A stretch of DNA of 64,000 bases from Xanthocytophaga agilis (GTDB taxonomy: Bacteria; Bacteroidota; Bacteroidia; Cytophagales; 172606-1), in contig NZ_JASJOU010000001.1 of assembly GCF_030068605.1 (NCBI RefSeq), positions 1,240,001 through 1,304,000 on the forward strand, in the 5' to 3' direction. Below the pieces are notes generated by a model, which was not told where the DNA came from, did not search any database, and worked only from the letters and a program-made list of their open reading frames with translations. Shown here in pieces: positions 17,330-26,504 of this stretch; within the stretch, counting starts at the first letter, position 1, and the number at the start of each line of letters is the position of its first letter. The position numbers and the translations under genes were made by a program.

Positions 17330-17473
17330 AAGTCAGGTTGGATTAGGTAATAAAAGTATGACATTTCTAAAATATCGAAATAAATTGCAATAAACAGAAG
17401 TGAAACGCAGAATATTTCCTCAAATATTGAATTATATTGCAAATAGTATATTATTTAGTAGATATATACATCT
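17330..17473. promoter_or_regulatory. susC/deoR-type divergent control region
   Basis: 144 bases of AT-rich DNA shared by the divergent susC and DeoR-type genes. ATTGCAA occurs twice in direct orientation (17384-17390 and 17436-17442), 52 bp apart. This could be a regulator site, but the motif is short. No clear TAnnTTTG box was found for either gene. Confidence 0.35.
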
Positions 17474-18223
17474 ATGCTTAAAGAAGAACGTCATCAGCAT
17501 ATTCTCAGTGAGCTGAATATTCGCAACAGAATTCTACTGACAGATATTGCGCAGAAACTCCAGGTTTCAGAAGATACTATACGCAGAGATTTAAAAGAAT
17601 TGCATGAAGAAGGGAAACTTAAAAAAGTACATGGTGGCGCAGTAGCAAAATCATTCAATCCTTTTAGCTTTCGTGAAGAAGAAATTTATGACCGGGCAAA
17701 CAAATTGCTTATTGCCGAAAAAGCCTGTAGATTAATTAAGGATGGACAAGCCATTCTTATTACTGGAGGAACAACCAATCTGGAGCTTATCAGCTTACTT
17801 CCTAAAAACCTGCGGTGCACTTTTTTTACACCCAGTTTGCCTGTAGCGATGCAACTCGCTCAGTTTCCTACTATTGAAACCATTTTAATAGGTGGTAAAC
17901 TCTCTCCTGATGCTATGGTTACAACTGGAGGTGAAGCCTTTAACTTGCTTAACAGGCTTAAAGTAGACTTATGTTTTCTAGGCACAGGTCATCTGGATGT
18001 TAACTTTGGCCTATCAGAGTTTGACTGGGAAATTGTGGAATTAAAACAAGCCCTAATCCGCTCTTCCCGCAAGATTATATCTCTTACCTTATCAGCCAAA
18101 ATCAACTCTATCCAACGTTACAAGGTCTGTGATCTGAGTGCCATTCACATGTTGATTACCGAACTTGATCCTTTTGATGAAAAGTTGACACCATTTCGCA
18201 TGTCAGGGTTAGATATTTTATAA
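17474..18223 (+). CDS. DeoR/GlpR family transcriptional regulator
   Basis: A 249-residue repressor. The N-terminal DeoR winged helix (residues 1-57) has LTDIAQKLQVSEDTIRRDLK, then the family marker KKVHGGAV. The C-terminal DeoRC sugar-phosphate sensor (about 75-235) has ITGGTTNLELISLLP and DLCFLGTGHLD. Such regulators respond to phosphorylated sugars or sugar acids. It is divergently transcribed from susC with a 144-bp shared control region, which suggests control of the susCD pair, though this is inferred from position only. Confidence 0.9.
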   Translation: MLKEERHQHILSELNIRNRILLTDIAQKLQVSEDTIRRDLKELHEEGKLKKVHGGAVAKSFNPFSFREEEIYDRANKLLIAEKACRLIKDGQAILITGGTTNLELISLLPKNLRCTFFTPSLPVAMQLAQFPTIETILIGGKLSPDAMVTTGGEAFNLLNRLKVDLCFLGTGHLDVNFGLSEFDWEIVELKQALIRSSRKIISLTLSAKINSIQRYKVCDLSAIHMLITELDPFDEKLTPFRMSGLDIL

Positions 18224-18323
18224 CATGTATACTATAGCCTTCATAGTGTATAGCATTTTAATAATTTACTTTTTGTTGTGCTAAGATATATATCAGAGTC
18301 TTTAGGTAGTAAAGAGAAAGATA

Positions 18324-19025
18324 ATGAATGAACCCTTAGAAGTATTTATTGGCCTTCACTGCATTGAACCATTTTGTGGCTTTGCAGGGCACTTACTACT
18401 TCCCTTCAGTCAATATCAGGATAAAACACAGTTACTTATAAAGAATCTTGTAAATCCGGAATGGTGCATTGAGACTATTTCAGCTGCCTGACGATTATCT
18501 CTAAATGATATTTTCCTGACAGGGTCTTTTGAAGACAACAAGCACAATGATCGCTATCTCCAAAAATTAACTGGTCTGAAACTGATTTCTATTACTTATC
18601 GGAACAAAACAGATCTGACACTATTCTTTGAGAACACCTATCAGCTAGATATTTTCACACAAGGCGTGTCTTTTCCTGTTTTGGAAGTGTATAGCCAAAC
18701 CAATGATACAATAGAAAACTGTATAGTTCTTCATACATCCGGTAATTGGACCAAATACAGTTTAGACGAATTTACAGATGTAGATAAAATAGCTGATGCA
18801 CACGCAGAAAATTGTGCAAATCGCTGGAAGAAAACACTTCCTCCAAAGGCATTCGATAACCATTGTAGAGATTGTACTTATTTTCTCCCCAACAGTGGCA
18901 GATTTTACTTTTGGGATTTTGGACTTTGTAGCAATGGTAAATCTATCTTTGATGGAAAGGTCGTCGGAGTGAAAAACAGTTGTGAATACTTTGATGATAC
19001 ACTCAATCCATATAAGGAAAATTGA
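18324..19025 (+). pseudogene. unknown gene interrupted by an in-frame TGA
   Basis: An ATG at 18324 opens 55 codons of protein-like sequence (MNEPLEVFIGLHCIEPFCGF...), stopped by TGA at 18489-18491. The same frame then stays open to 19025 with similar composition. It contains CANRWKKTLPPKAFDNHCRDCTYF-like Cys-rich sequence (shortened: NHCRDCTYF) and a late CEYFDD. No other frame is coding. A single TGG-to-TGA change would restore a protein of 233 residues. The downstream part could in principle be expressed from the GTG at 18666 (119 residues). Family not recognised. Confidence 0.65.
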
Positions 19026-19061
19026 GTCAAACATTCATCAGTTATTTCTTTACCTACTAAT

Positions 19062-19550
19062 CTACAGATCTAGTTCATTAGCCAGATCCATATATTTTTC
19101 CAGGTATTCCGGATTTGACCTGTAATTACCAAGCCCAACTGTATCAAATTCATCTAATTTACTTCTTCTTTTTACTCCCAGATAAGCTAAAGCCTGGTTA
19201 ATTGTCTTGATATTTTTGTCAACAAGTACTTTGTTTGTATAAACATTTGCATACTGTTTTCCCATACCACCAAAGTAATCCGTTTCAATCAAAGCAAAAA
19301 TTGGATCTTTTTGTTTGGAAATTTGCTCCATTAAATGAGCTAGAACATTTTCCGAAGGAAGATAGTCAGCATCGTTTCTATCCAGGAAACCAGTTATTCC
19401 AAGCTTTACCTGCCAATACGCAGAAAAATAGCTATCTATAAAGAACATTGTAATTGTCTTATCTAATCTGACACCGAGCAAATCAAAGGATTCTGCCAGA
19501 GATATATCGTAGTCTCCTTTCAAGAGGATAGCTGTTATATGATGTCCCAT
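19062..19550 (-). CDS. conserved hypothetical protein (162 aa)
   Basis: A soluble 162-residue protein of a recurrent bacterial family without an assigned role. Recognisable blocks are the N-terminal MGHHITAILLKGDYD, the middle ALIETDYFGGMGKQYANVY, and the C-terminal INQALAYLGVKRRSKLDEFD with GNYRSNPEYLEKY. There is no signal peptide. It lies in a stretch with eroded genes, and such orphan proteins are sometimes immunity proteins, but nothing here proves that. Confidence 0.65.
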   Translation of the reverse strand: MGHHITAILLKGDYDISLAESFDLLGVRLDKTITMFFIDSYFSAYWQVKLGITGFLDRNDADYLPSENVLAHLMEQISKQKDPIFALIETDYFGGMGKQYANVYTNKVLVDKNIKTINQALAYLGVKRRSKLDEFDTVGLGNYRSNPEYLEKYMDLANELDL

Positions 19551-19829
19551 TATAGTTTTCTTATTAACGATTTTCAGTTTTTACTAAACCTTGTTGTTGA
19601 TCCTTCAGGTATTCCTATTATACTTTATCAGACCTTTGTTTCCAAGATATAAGATTTTTTTAATTAAGTCGCAGCAGTGCTTCATTCCCGTTACGTGTCT
19701 TTTCAGTAATATCTTATCCATATCTCAATAATTGAGATAGATGTTCTTGATAAACTTTCCAGGTTTCAAAGAGAGTAACTTATGTTTTTACAGTTGACAA
19801 ACAATAACCCAACCCATTATCTTTACTCA

Positions 19830-20420
19830 ATGATATATGATTCTCTGATCCATTACATCCAGGAACGTTCGCAAAGCCCTCTCACTTCATCTGACATTGC
19901 TTTAATCCGGGAGTCTTTTGTCTACAAAAAATTACGGAAAAGGCAGTTCTTTTTGCAGGAAGGAGATATTTGCAAACACTTTGGATTTATCGTAAAAGGA
20001 GCCATGCGGCAATATACGGTAGATCAGAAAGGTTCTGAACATAATATCCAGCTGTATATTGAAAATTGGTGGGCATCAGATAGAGAAAGTTTCTGGAAAG
20101 AAAAGCCTTCCATCTATGCTATTGAAGCATGGGAAGAAACAGATTTGCTCTTACTTCCGAAAGCAAACGGGTACTATGAACGAGTCAATGCGATCCCGGC
20201 TTTTAATGAGATGCGAATTAAACTGGATGATAACAATTCCATTGCTTCACAAAGACGACTGCGGGCCTCTATGTTTGATACAGCAGAGAAACGGTATGAA
20301 GAGCTAACCCTACGCTATCCTGAATTTATCCAACGCTTTCCGCAACACATAATAGCCTCCTATCTGGGTATAACCAAAGAAACCCTTAGCCGTATACGAA
20401 ACCAATCGGCAAAAAAATAA
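19830..20420 (+). CDS. Crp/Fnr family transcriptional regulator
   Basis: A 197-residue protein counted from the ATG at 19830; an upstream in-frame start at 19782 adds 16 unconserved residues. The cyclic-nucleotide-binding-like beta-barrel covers about 30-115 (KLRKRQFFLQEGDICKHFGF, then VKGAMRQYTVD). The C-terminal winged helix ends with IIASYLGITKETLSRIRNQ, the recognition helix of the Bacteroidota Crp-like group. It lacks the Cys cluster of Fnr. The group often controls small nearby genes, here possibly the RidA-type gene 155 bases downstream. Confidence 0.88.
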   Translation: MIYDSLIHYIQERSQSPLTSSDIALIRESFVYKKLRKRQFFLQEGDICKHFGFIVKGAMRQYTVDQKGSEHNIQLYIENWWASDRESFWKEKPSIYAIEAWEETDLLLLPKANGYYERVNAIPAFNEMRIKLDDNNSIASQRRLRASMFDTAEKRYEELTLRYPEFIQRFPQHIIASYLGITKETLSRIRNQSAKK

Positions 20421-20440
20421 TTCCAACTTTTAATAAACGG

Positions 20441-20468
20441 ACGTTGACATAGATCAACGTTTTTTTTT
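20441..20468 (+). terminator. terminator of the Crp-like gene
   Basis: A 7-bp stem, ACGTTGA at 20441-20447 paired with TCAACGT at 20454-20460, is followed by a run of T residues to 20468. Confidence 0.8.
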
Positions 20469-20575
20469 GACCTACCTCATCGTCCTCCTTACGATTTCAA
20501 ATACAATTTTGTACCACCGATGATCTGGTTCGCAACTATTTCAGTAACAGACACTACAAAATTCTAAAAACACAT

Positions 20576-20971
20576 ATGGACAAGAAATCTGTTAATCCCT
20601 GGACATGGCAGGATAACTTTAGTTTTTCACAAGCTGTTGAAACAACTGGCAGTTCACAAATATTGTATTGTGCAGGACAAGCCTCTATCAGTCCGGAAGG
20701 TAAGCCATTGCATGCAAACGATATGAAAGCGCAATTAACATTAGCACTTAATAATCTGGAAGCTGTATTAACCAAAGGAGGCTACCATTGGACCAATGTC
20801 ATCCGTTTGGTAGTATATACAACTAACTTCGACCTTTTATTCGAAAATTATGCACAACTTGAAGAAAGATTGAAACAGGCAAAACCCAAACCTATTATAA
20901 ATCTTTTAGGAGTCAACCGCTTAATATTTCCGGAATTATTGGTTGAAATAGAGGCAACGGCGGTGAAATAA
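20576..20971 (+). CDS. RidA (YjgF/UK114) family protein
   Basis: A 131-residue protein of the RidA superfamily, which hydrolyses reactive enamine/imine intermediates made by PLP enzymes or serves as a binding protein. Blocks seen are ILYCAGQASISPEG, DMKAQLTLALNNLEAVLTKG, VIRLVVYTTNFD and the C-terminal PELLVEIEATAV. The Arg of the active-site region is present in LGVNRLIFPE, but the following ARLP block of true RidA is changed to RLIF. It may therefore belong to a sister subgroup rather than archetypal RidA. Confidence 0.85.
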   Translation: MDKKSVNPWTWQDNFSFSQAVETTGSSQILYCAGQASISPEGKPLHANDMKAQLTLALNNLEAVLTKGGYHWTNVIRLVVYTTNFDLLFENYAQLEERLKQAKPKPIINLLGVNRLIFPELLVEIEATAVK

Positions 20972-21086
20972 CAGATTATTTATAGAAAATAGCTGGTAAA
21001 AATTATGGTAGGATAATATAAAGGCAAAATCAAATTCTAATGTCTGTCATGTTAATTTTTGTATCATATCGGACTTTGCAAATATG

Positions 21087-21920
21087 TTAAACTCTTTTCC
21101 ATAGCAGAAGCAGAATAACTTCAGTCTTAGAATATGATTCGATAACAAAGTCTGCACCTGGATTCTCATCAATAAATTCAAGATCCTTTGTAAGTGTTCC
21201 ACCAGCTTGTATATGTAAATAAATTTCTCCTTCATCAATATCTAATCTGTACTTCTTTGAAAAAGGCATTGGCAGAATAGTAGAGCAATCACTTTTAAAA
21301 GAATATTTTGATGAAAAATTCCATGAACAATACTTATTAGAGCCAGATGGTAATCTATGTAGTATCAATCTATCTGCCCCTGTATCTGATAGAACTGTTA
21401 TATACCATCGACCATTCAAAGTGGAAGTTAGTTGATCTTCTAATGCATCTCGATTTCTCTTTAATCTTTTGAATGATTGCTTAAATAATTCATGTTCTAC
21501 ACGATGATATCCCAACTTACCCCATTCACATTCTCCCTGAATTATTAGTGTATCAGTTGGAGTAATAACGCTAGTAAAAAAGGTAAAGTGTTGCTCACAT
21601 TGTTGAGGAAGGCTCCTGGCTTTTTGCAAGAAATCATTACAAAGTTTTATTTGCTTGTGATTTAACTTAACATGCCAAACACTATCCGTTCTGTCTCCAT
21701 AATAATAATTAGGAAGTAATTTATCAGCCCATGTCTGTCTATCTTTACAATAAACTCTAAGCTTGTGGCGAATTACATCTTCATCGCCTACTAAAAAGGT
21801 AGACTGGAAAGAAGCATCTAGAGATATTTTTTTGAGAAATATTTTTTTACCAGACACATTCCTTTGGGGCTGCAACAAACTACAGGAACACAACAAAAGC
21901 AGAGGTATAAATTTCATCAT
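21087..21920 (-). CDS. lipoprotein of unknown function
   Basis: A 277-residue protein with a short lipoprotein signal peptide (MMKFIPLLLLCSCSLL; Cys near residue 11-13). The mature part contains a Cys-rich middle and a lipocalin-like segment near 165-235 (LNGRWYITVLSDTGADRLIL). That segment resembles the GxW start of META/lipocalin-like folds, but too weakly to name. It is probably anchored in the outer membrane facing the periplasm. It stands alone, with no operon partner. Confidence 0.6.
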   Translation of the reverse strand: MMKFIPLLLLCSCSLLQPQRNVSGKKIFLKKISLDASFQSTFLVGDEDVIRHKLRVYCKDRQTWADKLLPNYYYGDRTDSVWHVKLNHKQIKLCNDFLQKARSLPQQCEQHFTFFTSVITPTDTLIIQGECEWGKLGYHRVEHELFKQSFKRLKRNRDALEDQLTSTLNGRWYITVLSDTGADRLILHRLPSGSNKYCSWNFSSKYSFKSDCSTILPMPFSKKYRLDIDEGEIYLHIQAGGTLTKDLEFIDENPGADFVIESYSKTEVILLLLWKRV

Positions 21921-22090
21921 AAAGAAGTGTCCACGTTTTACTTCGTTGCTTAAAATATTTAGAACTTCAAAATTAATCAGGATAGTGAGAGAAATTTTTA
22001 CTCATATCTAAAACTTCAATCTATTTATTTTCTCCATTTGTTAATGTTATAAGATCTATAAAAAAATGAAGCACAGAACTCTCTTTAAAT

Positions 22091-22107
22091 AAAAAAGCTT
22101 CAGCTTT
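22091..22107 (-). terminator. short terminator-like hairpin after the sulfatase remnant
   Basis: AAAGC-TTCA-GCTTT (22094-22107) is followed on the minus strand by TTTTT. The stem is short, so the call is tentative. Confidence 0.4.
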
Positions 22108-22121
22108 GTGTTTACAGATTA

Positions 22122-22340
22122 TTATTGTTCAACAATTTCCTTTACCCAGGCCAGTTTATCCAGATTAGGCGTTTTGAGATCTTTGGCACCATAACTATTT
22201 AAGTCAAGTGTACCCTGATCGTCATGTAGGATCACAATTACATTAGGTCGGTCAACACTTTTAATTTGTGCAAATAAATGAATAGAACTAACTATTGTAA
22301 GTAGGATACCAATACAAACTGTTACTCTTTTTTTCATCAA
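22122..22340 (-). pseudogene. sulfatase remnant, N-terminus only
   Basis: 72 codons start with a clean signal peptide (MMKKRVTVCIGILLTIVSS... ending HLFAQ). The opening of a type I sulfatase follows: RPNVIVILHDDQGTLDLNSY and then KTPNLDKLA. The paired Asp residues are the first calcium ligands of the active site. The sequence then jumps to WVKEIVEQ and stops, about 400 residues short of a normal sulfatase. The catalytic C/S-x-P-x-R motif is absent. The last eight residues look like a sulfatase C-terminus, so an internal in-frame deletion is likely. Confidence 0.75.
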
Positions 22341-22475
22341 TGTGGCAGAGATTAAAATTATTTTTGATTGTAAATGATATTGGGCTTTAGTGAAATTTGT
22401 TTTCTCTGGTAAACTAATCGCATTTAGTAATCTTCAACAGAAGAAGAGACACACTCTATAACCAAGGTACTTGTA

Positions 22476-23174
22476 ATGAGAAAAAAGCTATTGATGTTGA
22501 TGATTTTGATCTGTGGTTGTTCAACAAAACAAGAATCAAAGTTACTAAATACAGACTCAGCTATTTCTATAGTAGAACCGCAGCATGTTTATGATTCTCT
22601 TTCAACAAAAGAGTGTGAGCATTTGAATCTATCCAAAAGCTTTAACATTAAAGTAAATTTCAAGCGCTATAAAAGTATGAAAGAAGAACAGGACTCTTGT
22701 ATTGTTAAATTATTCCTGACAAATAAGATAACAAAGAAATTAGTTGACAGTATATCTATACTTTCTCATTTTTACTTTAGTGATACGTTTATGGATTGTA
22801 AGAACGTTTTGTCATACTCAACAAGACAAAATATTGAGAAAGATATAGTAGATAATTATTATGGAGATATAGTAATCGCAGACTTAAACTTTGACAACAA
22901 AGAAGATATCGCAGTAATTAATGATTCAGGAGGCAATGGAGGAACATTCTATAGTTATTTTATTCAGACCCCAAATCAAAAGTTTATTCCAGAAAGATTC
23001 CTTACCGATTCAATGATTTATTTTCCAACAAAAATAGATTATAAAACGAAAACTTTAGTGACATATGTCCATGCTAGCGTTTGTGAGATGGGGGAGAATA
23101 TTTATCAGCTTGACAAAAATACAGGCAAATGGGATAATAAGGCTCATAAATTGATAAATGTATGTAACAAGTAA
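22476..23174 (+). CDS. lipoprotein, XAC2610-like
   Basis: A 232-residue protein with a lipoprotein signal (MRKKLLMLMILICGCS; Cys15). Residues about 128-160 read GDIVIADLNFDNKEDIAVIN followed by DSGGNGG. This is the DxNxDxxxD calcium-like loop and Gly-rich turn of the XAC2610 family, whose founder is a periplasmic lysozyme/effector-inhibitor candidate. It is probably anchored in the periplasm or on the surface. The role here is unproven. Confidence 0.6.
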   Translation: MRKKLLMLMILICGCSTKQESKLLNTDSAISIVEPQHVYDSLSTKECEHLNLSKSFNIKVNFKRYKSMKEEQDSCIVKLFLTNKITKKLVDSISILSHFYFSDTFMDCKNVLSYSTRQNIEKDIVDNYYGDIVIADLNFDNKEDIAVINDSGGNGGTFYSYFIQTPNQKFIPERFLTDSMIYFPTKIDYKTKTLVTYVHASVCEMGENIYQLDKNTGKWDNKAHKLINVCNK

Positions 23175-23504
23175 TAGTCCAAATTATAAAACAAGATAAG
23201 TAGTTAAACAGACTTGTTATAATGGGTAGATTATCTCAAATTTATACATCAGCCAGTTAAAGGACAAACACAACTATTTGCAGTAGTATGAGCTTATTCT
23301 TTTTATCTACTACCCAACTTCCTAAAAAAATGCTCACTATAGTTTGTGTCAATTGGATATACTTTTTGTAATCGCAATTCCCAGAAGTTATTTTTTCAGA
23401 AACTTTATAGTACCTACAACAAGCAAAATACAACTATTTAAAGAGACCGCTCCCAAGTCGAATTAAGACCAATAAACTATTTTCTATGCATCTTTAAAAA
23501 ATTT
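23175..23504. other. intergenic region, no gene seen
   Basis: AT-rich DNA between two convergent genes. Only short frames without protein-like composition are present. It ends at the bidirectional terminator listed next. Confidence 0.5.
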
Positions 23505-23533
23505 AAAAGCCGGCGTTATAGAAGCCGGCTTTT
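23505..23533. terminator. bidirectional terminator
   Basis: AAAAGCCGGC at 23505-23514 is complemented exactly at 23524-23533 with a 9-nt loop. The A/T ends allow termination in both directions between two convergent genes. Confidence 0.8.
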
Positions 23534-23593
23534 AGTATTAGTATTAAGTTCTTATAGATCCATAGGTTATGGAATATTTCGAATAAACACTAT

Positions 23594-23950
23594 CTATACC
23601 TTTGTCACCAAACCCATTGTAGTACCCTCCAAATCTTTAAACCAGGCAAATTGCTTTCCATTAGGGAGTGTTACCGGACCAACCAGTTTTTGTCCACCTG
23701 CAGCTATAATTCTGTCTAAATGTGAACTGATATCATCTACCTGTATATATACAATCACATAATTATGCGGTTCGTGTCCCAATGCTGTAATCTGTCCCTG
23801 AATGCCTTCCAGAGAACCAGTGTTGAGTAGATTAGCAAATGGGATACCAGAGGGTGTCCAGCCAAATAAGCTTTGGTAGAATGTAGTTGTTTTGTCAAGG
23901 TCTTTACAACCAATATCAAAAAATACTACAGGGTGGGTTGATTCTGTCAT
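23594..23950 (-). CDS. VOC (glyoxalase/bleomycin resistance) family protein
   Basis: A 118-residue single-domain VOC protein with two beta-alpha-beta-beta-beta modules. The first is VVFFDIGCKDLDKTTTFYQS then LFGW; the second is YVIVYIQVDDISSHLDRIIA then GPVTLPNGKQFAWFKDLEGT. It lacks a clear resistance signature; such proteins bind a metal and a small substrate. It lies 38 bases downstream of the AraC-type regulator on the same strand, so the two probably form an operon. Confidence 0.85.
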   Translation of the reverse strand: MTESTHPVVFFDIGCKDLDKTTTFYQSLFGWTPSGIPFANLLNTGSLEGIQGQITALGHEPHNYVIVYIQVDDISSHLDRIIAAGGQKLVGPVTLPNGKQFAWFKDLEGTTMGLVTKV

Positions 23951-23988
23951 ATGTCAGTAAGGGTTTAAGTAACTATTACTGAACAAAG

Positions 23989-24849
23989 TTAGTCCGGATG
24001 GCTGGCAATAAATTGTAAAAATGTTTCCTTGGGAAGAGGAATAAAATTGGGACTGTATCGGATTTGGGAGTATTTTTGGCAAAGCAAACGATACTGACCT
24101 GGAGTCATACCCGTTCGGACTTTGAAATCCTTGATAAAATGTGCCTGATCGTAGAACGAATGTAATGAAGATAGAAACTGATGTGGCTGATTGGCTATAG
24201 CAGTCAGGTGCTGTCCAAAACGTATAATCCCTTGCATGTTTTTGATTGGAGCTCCAAAATACTGAATAGCATCTGCCCTTAACTTCTTTCGTGTACAACC
24301 CAATGTAGCACAAATTTCCGCTACAGTATTGTTGGTTATAGCTTTGCTTAAATAATGAATCTTTGGAAGCGATAGAAAATCCTTACCTTCAAGTCTGCCA
24401 GTAAAATACGCTTCTATTAATTCAAAACCTGTCTGTAAATCTGTAAATTCCAACAATCGTTCTCTCAACGTAAATATATCTGATTCAGCCCAATAGGTAG
24501 CACATAGTGCCTGGCTGTTGGTTTCAACTACAGGTACACGAGAAAAATAAGGCAACATACCGGGCTTTATGCCAATTACATATAGAGATATGACACCTGG
24601 ATTTTCTAATGCAAACGGATGTTCATGTTTTCCATTAATCCAGATAGCAGGTAAATGTTCTTTTGAAGGTTCTGTATTATAGGGATCAGAGTTAAAAAAA
24701 TTGGCACCTATATTAATTACGATTGTCTGATATACTCGCTGAAGCGCAATCCCTGTACCCAGTCCGTTCAGATGTACAATAGAACCAACAAATTCTTTCA
24801 GAATGCCTTTTGGAATATATGTAGTGGATGTACTCGTTTGCGTTTTCAT
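23989..24849 (-). CDS. AraC family transcriptional regulator
   Basis: A 286-residue regulator. The N-terminal ligand domain (about 10-155) resembles the DUF6597-type cupin-like region of Bacteroidota AraC proteins. The C-terminal HTH_18 (about 165-265) has NNTVAEICATLGCTRKKLRA in the first HTH, then YDQAHFIKDFKVRTGMTPGQ and YR in the second, the standard AraC hallmark. It probably regulates the VOC gene encoded directly downstream. Confidence 0.88.
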   Translation of the reverse strand: MKTQTSTSTTYIPKGILKEFVGSIVHLNGLGTGIALQRVYQTIVINIGANFFNSDPYNTEPSKEHLPAIWINGKHEHPFALENPGVISLYVIGIKPGMLPYFSRVPVVETNSQALCATYWAESDIFTLRERLLEFTDLQTGFELIEAYFTGRLEGKDFLSLPKIHYLSKAITNNTVAEICATLGCTRKKLRADAIQYFGAPIKNMQGIIRFGQHLTAIANQPHQFLSSLHSFYDQAHFIKDFKVRTGMTPGQYRLLCQKYSQIRYSPNFIPLPKETFLQFIASHPD

Positions 24850-24933
24850 ACAGAAGGTAACTATATAGAGTACAACATCTATTAAATAACCTACTCTGGT
24901 AAAACTACAAAAAAGTGTTATTCTATGCCAATA

Positions 24934-25452
24934 TTATTCTATATCAACTACTTCCCATTCTCCTTGTGGTTCTTTCTCAACTACTATCATCAGTTCTATA
25001 ATTTTTCTCTCCCCCTTTACAATCAGGCTAATAGTGGCACTGCCATATTCACCACTTGAATCTCTTGCCTTCTGAATTCCTCCAACAGGAGCTATTACAA
25101 AACCCTGAATGACTCCTATTTCTTCTTTTAATGCCGTATTGTTTATTAGATAAGATTTTGTAACCTTATAGGCATCTGAAAATAAAAGATTGATAAAAAG
25201 GAGAGCTTGTACTAATAGAACAAACACCAGAAAACCTATTGCAACCCTTGCAGCTTTTACATTTGTAAACTTTTGTTCATGTTGATTTTCTTTTATTTTA
25301 TAAATAAGAAACCCGATTAATCCAAAAACCAGAAAGAACCATCCTAAATAGACACTTTCCCAAAAGAAATAAACGGATAGAAGTCTACATAAACAACCGT
25401 ACAGGATTAGTACCAAAGCAAGTCCAAACAGTATTTTTGTAAATGTATTCAT
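24934..25452 (-). CDS. membrane protein with a Coa1-like domain
   Basis: A 172-residue protein with three membrane helices (about 5-27, 34-52 and 70-92). An extracytoplasmic tail begins SYLINNTALKEEIGVIQGFV and contains GEYGSATISLIVKG, then EWEVVDIE. That tail follows the pattern of the cytochrome oxidase assembly protein Coa1 family, which is widely spread as a fold in bacterial membrane proteins not linked to oxidases. No oxidase gene is nearby, so a role in oxidase assembly should not be assumed. Confidence 0.6.
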   Translation of the reverse strand: MNTFTKILFGLALVLILYGCLCRLLSVYFFWESVYLGWFFLVFGLIGFLIYKIKENQHEQKFTNVKAARVAIGFLVFVLLVQALLFINLLFSDAYKVTKSYLINNTALKEEIGVIQGFVIAPVGGIQKARDSSGEYGSATISLIVKGERKIIELMIVVEKEPQGEWEVVDIE

Positions 25453-25622
25453 TTGAATGCTTTTTTATTGTACACTAGCGTTACATCATTTCCCATAGAT
25501 ACGCCAAGTCGACATCAGGTATCCTCTTCACAAAGTTTTTTAAGCAAAAAATCAACTCCTGCGTAAATAGACTGAGTATGGTAACTCTTATTTTGCAGAA
25601 CAATAAAACAGATATGCATACT

Positions 25623-26366
25623 ATGCCTGAAAATATCACGGAGTTATTACATTGGTTCAAAGAACGTACAGAATCCTTCTGGAATGCAGATCTAAATGTA
25701 AACTCTGATGAATGCTTGTGAAAATTGGATACGAGGTGCCAAATGGATTGGAATGGATGAAACACAGATTGATGAAATTAAAAAAGTATGCAATCCGGTT
25801 TACACCTGACTATCGTGAATTTTTAAAGATTCTCCATACCATTGACAGAAAAGAAGTGACTTGCGATACAGGCTCTTCCGAAAATGGTGAAGAAGAAATT
25901 ACAGAAGAAAAGCCTTTTTTCTATACCTAGTTCACAGATGAACAGTAAATCCGGAGCAGATTGGACAGGCCTTACCGGACGGTTTTGGAAGATATCAAAG
26001 GTATAAACGGAGTATGGATAAAATCCGGGAGCAAACGTCCTCAATCAGAACCTGCCAAAGAAGCCATTTTTGCTGAATGATACAAACAGGCCCCCTACCT
26101 TACTCCCACTGGCAAGTCACAGATTTATGGTAAGTGAACCCTGTCAGGCAGGTAATCCTGTACTTTCTGTCTAGGAATCATATATTATTTTATACGACTG
26201 GGATCTGAGAAGTTATTTGTTGCATGAACAAAGATCATCTAAACAAGGTAGTCGTCTAGAATTTATTATAGCAAGTGTGTTGTTTATTGGTTTTCTGATA
26301 TTGGTTTACTCTACTCGCAGCTTGAGGTCTACCAAAGAAAAAGTATTACACAGTCAATCATTGTAG
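25623..26366 (+). pseudogene. SMI1/KNR4 family gene, heavily decayed
   Basis: Three successive frames carry one continuous protein sense: MPENITELLHWFKERTESFW (from 25623), NWIRGAKWIGMDETQIDEIK (from 25723), then RFTPDYREFLKILHTIDRKE. The last frame continues through stops at 25928, 25946 and 26078. After another shift near 26105 comes ASHRFMVSEP, a TAG at 26172, and YDWDLRSYLLHE. Length and motif order fit an SMI1/KNR4 domain of the kind used as toxin immunity proteins. The stops at 26078 and 26172 fall where the family has Trp. A late hydrophobic stretch ends at the TAG at 26364-26366. Confidence 0.75.
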
Positions 26367-26504
26367 TATAAATTGCTGTTCTATTAGAATAGGCTTTCCT
26401 ATTATATTTTTGGTATATCTGCAAAAATTATAAGTTTACAGTTAGCTATCCAGATAACATGTATCTGAGCAGAAATTACTAACCCCACCAAAGTCTATAA
26501 TCTT

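Noticed and set aside
17384-17442. Direct ATTGCAA repeats taken as a firm DeoR-type operator
   Set aside because: The word is only 7 bases in AT-rich DNA and the spacing is not decisive; it is kept only as a weak regulatory note.
24934-25452. Naming the Coa1-like protein as a cytochrome oxidase assembly factor
   Set aside because: Only the C-terminal fold resembles Coa1, and no oxidase genes are nearby, so the functional name is not supported.
25481-25765. A minus-strand frame of 94 codons
   Set aside because: It is antisense to the start of the SMI1/KNR4 pseudogene and shows no domain or signal peptide.
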